The notes beneath the pieces are model-generated. The model was not told the DNA's origin. It saw only the letters and a list, made by a program, of their open reading frames with translations, and made no database searches. From assembly GCA_949987565.1 (NCBI GenBank), contig OX465103.1:27058835-27122834 (forward strand): DNA of 64,000 nt, read 5' to 3'. Made by a program: the position numbers and the translations under genes. This document shows, in pieces, positions 60,610 through 64,000 of this stretch (the stretch's first letter is position 1; every line of letters starts with the position of its first letter). Source of the DNA: Luidia sarsii. Its lineage: Eukaryota > Echinodermata > Asteroidea > Paxillosida > Luidiidae.

Positions 60610-61366
60610 GTAATTTGAGTCTTTTTTTCTTTTTTTCTTAGGAGCAGAGGAAATGTGTGCGGACCAGAATTTTGACCCAGACCTTTGGGCTTAACAGGTT
60701 TCAAATTCAGCAGTGGCCCCGTGGCCAAATGACAGTTCAAATTGTCCCCGGCCAGTTGAAGGCCATTCCCAACTGTCTGACTGGCCAGTTTAAAAAGCAA
60801 TACTAATTATTGATCCAAGCCGGACCTTTCTCAAATTGGTTCTGCCTTTGAAGGAAACTTTGGCCCCTCCACATTTGTGAGACTTGCAATTTGGTTAATT
60901 AAGTCAGTAAGCAGTTGGAACAACATTCTAAAGTAAATTAAATAAAAGAGCAGTCTCAAGTCTCAATGCTACTACTTATTGGTATGGTCATCTTCTCCCA
61001 ATCATCATTTTACCAGCGAGCATTGAAAGAAACGTTTTATGCTTTGTGAACAACCCTAAAAAGAAGCCACAGAATGACTCCCTTTGTCTAACCCTGATCA
61101 CAAAAATGTACGTGTTATGGCAGTTTGTACCCAAATCTGTCTCAAATCAGAACGGCCATTCTAGACCTGATGAAATGACATTTTCATTCTGCAAAATTGT
61201 CAAACGTTGATGCTTTTATTCAAACTTACTGCTTGTTAAGTGAAGCGTATAGTTCTTACTCGGTCATTTAAGTATTCTACAAAAAGAGAGAAAAAAAATG
61301 ACCATTTGTTTTTAAAGTTTCAACCAAAAAGTTATTGTTGTGCACAAATATTGTGATTTCCCCCAG

Positions 61367-61428
61367 ATTTACAGGAGTTGGGTGCTGTCAATACCAACGA
61401 CTTGTTGAAGAAAACCACCAAAAAACAG
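61367..61428 (+). CDS. MGAT4: MGAT4-family gene, stem exon 2
   Basis: A short exon reading DLQELGAVNTNDLLKKTTKK then Q, between CCCCAG and GTAAAA. It joins the preceding exon in frame and leaves phase 0. Polar and helix-prone, as expected for the Golgi-lumen stem. There is no domain evidence of its own. Confidence 0.5.
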
Positions 61429-61669
61429 GTAAAATGTTTTCCTCATCTAAATTTTAACTTTTCATGTGGAAGCACTCTTAAGCTTCCAAAAATTACATTA
61501 TCTTAACCAGGGCGCAAGATGAATTATTTCAACTCTTACCTTAAAGTTTAACATTGGCTTGATTTCAGCTAAGGCACAAGTACCTATTTCATTCAGAAAA
61601 TTCTGATTACCGTACCCCTTCAAATACCCGGTTTTTTTTTTTTAAAGATTGAACAATTGGCAAAGAAAA

Positions 61670-61746
61670 CCTTGACTGGACTTGGACTCGATCCCGAGAC
61701 CTCTGGATTAATGTACCCGTGCTCTTCCATCTGAGCTATCCAGCCC
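61670..61746 (-). mobile_element. tRNA-derived SINE head (type 1)
   Basis: On the minus strand GGGCTGGATAGCTCAGATGG gives an A box and GGGATCGAGTCC a B box, followed by CAAGTCCAGTCAAGG. It cannot fold a full acceptor stem and lacks a T-rich terminator in the right place, so it is a SINE rather than a tRNA gene. Confidence 0.75.
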
Positions 61747-62010
61747 TTAGATGGTGGCCTTCCCTAATAGTCAACTAGTCTTTGGCACACCAGCACTCTT
61801 ACCATCTGAGCTATCCAGCCCTTAGATGGTGGCCTTCCCTAATAGTCAACTAGTCTTTGGCACACCAGCACTCTTACCATCTGAGCTATCCAGCCCTTAG
61901 ATGGCGGCCTTCCCAAATAGTCAACTAGTCTTTGGCACACCAGCACTCTTACCATCTGAGCTATCCAGCCCTTAGATGGTGGCCTTCCCTAATAATCAAC
62001 TAGTCTAGTT
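61741..62010. repeat. 75-base tandem repeat built from a SINE head, about four copies
   Basis: CAGCCCTTAGATGGTGGCCT begins units at 61741, 61816, 61891 and 61966, almost identical. Each contains ACCATCTGAGCTATCCAGCC, the reverse complement of a tRNA-like A box. It lies in the intron after the second MGAT4 coding exon. Confidence 0.93.
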
Positions 62011-62774
62011 GTCTAGATGTTATAAACCACTTTTTAAAGAATAATGTGCGAAGCACAGGTTATTGAGTAAGACTTGGATTTATACCTTGTCAAATAAGAC
62101 TCAAGGGTTTTCGATTTTCGTTGGCATAAAGTCATCATATCGGGCAGTGTTTGCTCTGTCCGGGAGACTGACCATGGACAGAGCCTACAATGCCAGAAAT
62201 TTGGAGTTACCGGCTCTTTTCAGAGCCATGCTCCTTCTTGAAAAAATGACTTACATGCTGTCACTGCAAACCTTCCTTGTTAATGGCCCAATACAACATT
62301 AGGAAGATTGAAAAACATTGATGTTTGTAGATGGTCATAATAGAACCTTGAAATCTTACGGTCTGGGATGCTGTACTTCTCGAAAAATCTTCACTCAAAC
62401 ATCGACAAATAGTTTATTACTCTACAGAACTGTGTGAAAACGTGACATTTTTTTTGCAGTTTTCTACTTTCTCAGATTACCATTTGAGCTAAAAGCTTTG
62501 CAGGATTTCTGTTTTGGAATGTGTAATGGTTTAACAGAAAAATGTGGCAATCATTTGACTTTGACCAATCAGGGCCTTTAAGTCAGTCATTTAGGTATCA
62601 ATTGAAGTAACTTGCAGTAGCCCAAGTATAAGTGCATGAGGTTCAGGAGCCTAATGAGAGTACTGTTTCTTTCTTAAATGCTGAGTCTCACGTTGCTTTT
62701 CCGAGCGATTGCTCCCCTGCCGCTGCCAATGATTCGTGACATGACCCTGCTGCTGTTGAATTCACTCTTGACAG

Positions 62775-62883
62775 TCCGGGCTCAAAGTCCCGTACCTGGA
62801 TTCCAGGCCGCAGCTCTGCGCCACATCACCACTCGTGGACAGGAAGAGAGCTCTGGTACTGGGCACTCCCAAGATAAACAAAG
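62775..62883 (+). CDS. MGAT4: MGAT4-family gene, stem exon 3
   Basis: Between TTGACAG and GTGAGA, in phase with both neighbours. Reads SGLKVPYLDSRPQLCATSPL then VDRKRALVLGTPKINK. The stretch just before the catalytic domain of MGAT4C-type proteins also has a Thr/Pro/Arg/Lys-rich segment, so the placement is sensible. Support comes mainly from splice-phase agreement. Confidence 0.5.
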
Positions 62884-62916
62884 GTGAGAATAGGAAGGTT
62901 GGTGCTGATACTAGGT

Positions 62917-63372
62917 CCGTTCCCACTACGAATATAATCCTGATTTGAATTGCGATTCAAAAACCGGGTTTTTTGTGTTTGTCCACACAGGCCAAAAAAT
63001 CGGGTCCTAAAAAATTGCGAGCCGATTGTGGTTAGTAGTTGTGGTCAAATGGTGAGTGTGTCCTTGAGGGTGGCCCACGCATGGAGACATACAAACAAGC
63101 ACAGCACTTCCTGTCAATCAGAGCGTGAGTGGTGCATTGTGGGATTTAAAAAAACACGGTGCGATTCAGTGGAGCGTTCCCACACACACCGCGTCGCAAA
63201 TAAATGCGATTATTTGAAAAAAGTCTCATCTTTAGTGGAGTCTGAATCCCGATTCAAATCCCACTAGTAACCGCGTTTATTGTGTCCACACGCAAACAAA
63301 AGTAGAGTTTGAATTGACATTCAAATCGTGATCCAAATAATCACGTTTATGTGGTGTAGTGGAAACGGCCCT
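62917..63372. mobile_element. family-D inverted-repeat element (copy 2)
   Basis: Opposite orientation to 44404-44820: GATTTGAATTGCGATTCAAA at the left, TGTCCTTGAGGGTGGCCCAC inside. It lies between MGAT4 exon 3 and the catalytic exon. Confidence 0.85.
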
Positions 63373-63771
63373 ACTGTGGACTACGACTGCCAGTTTTGAC
63401 CGCTGTGATTGACATACGAGAGAAGAAGAAACAAGTGAGTGCGGCTCTGCAGCAAACCACGTTCACCCAGAAGGTCACAAAAGGTCATGAGGCTCCAGTA
63501 GTCAGTACATGCGTGTCAATGTATGCCTTTCTCAAAGAAATGGGGTTGCCAACCAAAGCACCACATTTCTCCCCTGCTAAGCAAAGCACAGTCGTGCACA
63601 AGTCATTAGCAATAAATATCACAATGAGATTGTATGGTAACACTTTTCAAACCAGGAAGACTCTTTATTGTTTGCTTAGCAGATTTGATTTTTTTGGCTG
63701 AAGCAGCTTTTTGGAACTGACTCGATGTCTTCACTATTAGCCTGTAATCTCATCTCCCGTTTACTGGCCAG

Positions 63772-64000
63772 ATTTCCTGACGATAGCGATACCGACGGTC
63801 AGAAGGGAACAGAAGTCCTACCTCCAGCAGACCCTGGACTCGCTCATCAAGGGCACCACACCCAGGGAGCGAGCCACGATCACCGTCGTCATCTTTGCCG
63901 CCAACGTGGAGCGGGCGCTGAACGAGAAACTGGAGGCGGAGCTGGCCGGCCGCTACCGCAAGTACTTCAACAGCGGCTTCCTGCAGCTGATCACCGCCCC
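63772..64000 (+). CDS. MGAT4: MGAT4-family alpha-1,3-mannosyl-glycoprotein 4-beta-GlcNAc-transferase, start of catalytic domain (partial)
   Basis: After a TGGCCAG acceptor it reads DFLTIAIPTVRREQKSYLQQ then TLDSLIKG, ITVVIFAAN and SGFLQLITAP to the window edge. This is the conserved start of the MGAT4 catalytic domain (vertebrates: GIPTVKREVKSYLTETLHSL in MGAT4A; [20 protein letters not shown] in MGAT4C). These Golgi enzymes add a beta-1,4 GlcNAc branch to the alpha-1,3 mannose arm of N-glycans. The paralogue cannot be fixed: the FLTI opening and the TAP end recall MGAT4C, while PTVRRE recalls MGAT4A/B. The gene continues to the right. Confidence 0.88.

Noticed and set aside
61670..61746. Possible tRNA genes here and at 18432, 23296, 33499, 37944, 43114 and 45579
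   Set aside because: A and B boxes are present but acceptor stems do not pair, and several copies share extra downstream sequence, as expected for tRNA-derived SINEs.
63396..63701. A 101-codon plus frame between MGAT4 exons 3 and 4
   Set aside because: It overlaps a dispersed hairpin element also found at 40050-40280, and including it would break the splice phase that joins exon 3 to the catalytic exon.

Overview
This window reads as eukaryotic nuclear DNA from a marine invertebrate, most likely a deuterostome and possibly an echinoderm. The evidence is intron-rich genes with GT-AG junctions, protein-coding exons very close to vertebrate orthologues, many short foldback/MITE-like elements, tRNA-derived SINEs and long simple-repeat arrays. 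A very small Lys/Ala-rich nuclear protein gene resembling the phi-0 type sperm proteins of sea cucumbers is a weak hint towards echinoderms. I found no bacterial features, CRISPR, rRNA or credible tRNA gene.

Layout. (1) At 1-8.9 kb (+) are the last two coding exons of a RhoA-type small GTPase (2312-2461 and 6448-6720), with a long 3'UTR and a possible poly(A) signal at 8914. Its earlier exons lie left of the window. (2) From 12.67 to 47.95 kb (-) lies a complete MON2 gene, which I resolved into 30 coding exons. All phases agree and the sum is 5277 nt, or 1758 codons plus stop. RhoA and MON2 converge tail to tail. (3) At 48-60 kb is a gene-poor stretch. It has a possible two-exon small transcript (-, 50.3 to 48.4 kb), many foldback elements, a CpG-rich island at about 55.1-56.1 kb and a 65-residue H1-tail/protamine-like gene (-, 56158-56355) with a TATA box. 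(4) At 60.4-64 kb (+) is the 5' part of an MGAT4-family N-acetylglucosaminyltransferase: membrane anchor, two stem exons and the start of the catalytic domain, running off the right edge.

The three recognised larger genes are housekeeping membrane-traffic, signalling and glycosylation genes. They do not form an operon or pathway cluster: RhoA (actin signalling), MON2 (endosome-Golgi retrieval scaffold) and MGAT4 (Golgi N-glycan branching) share only neighbourhood.

The unusual part of the window is its repeat content. Most of the long tandem arrays (5, 6, 8, 10, 19, 21, about 38 and about 82 bp units) sit in MON2 introns, several within tens of bases of splice sites. One intron carries three decayed copies of the start of exon 21, each with its acceptor AG destroyed. 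Several MITE families occur two or more times, and one insertion can be compared with a related empty site inside the same window. I saw no self-evident new molecular system.
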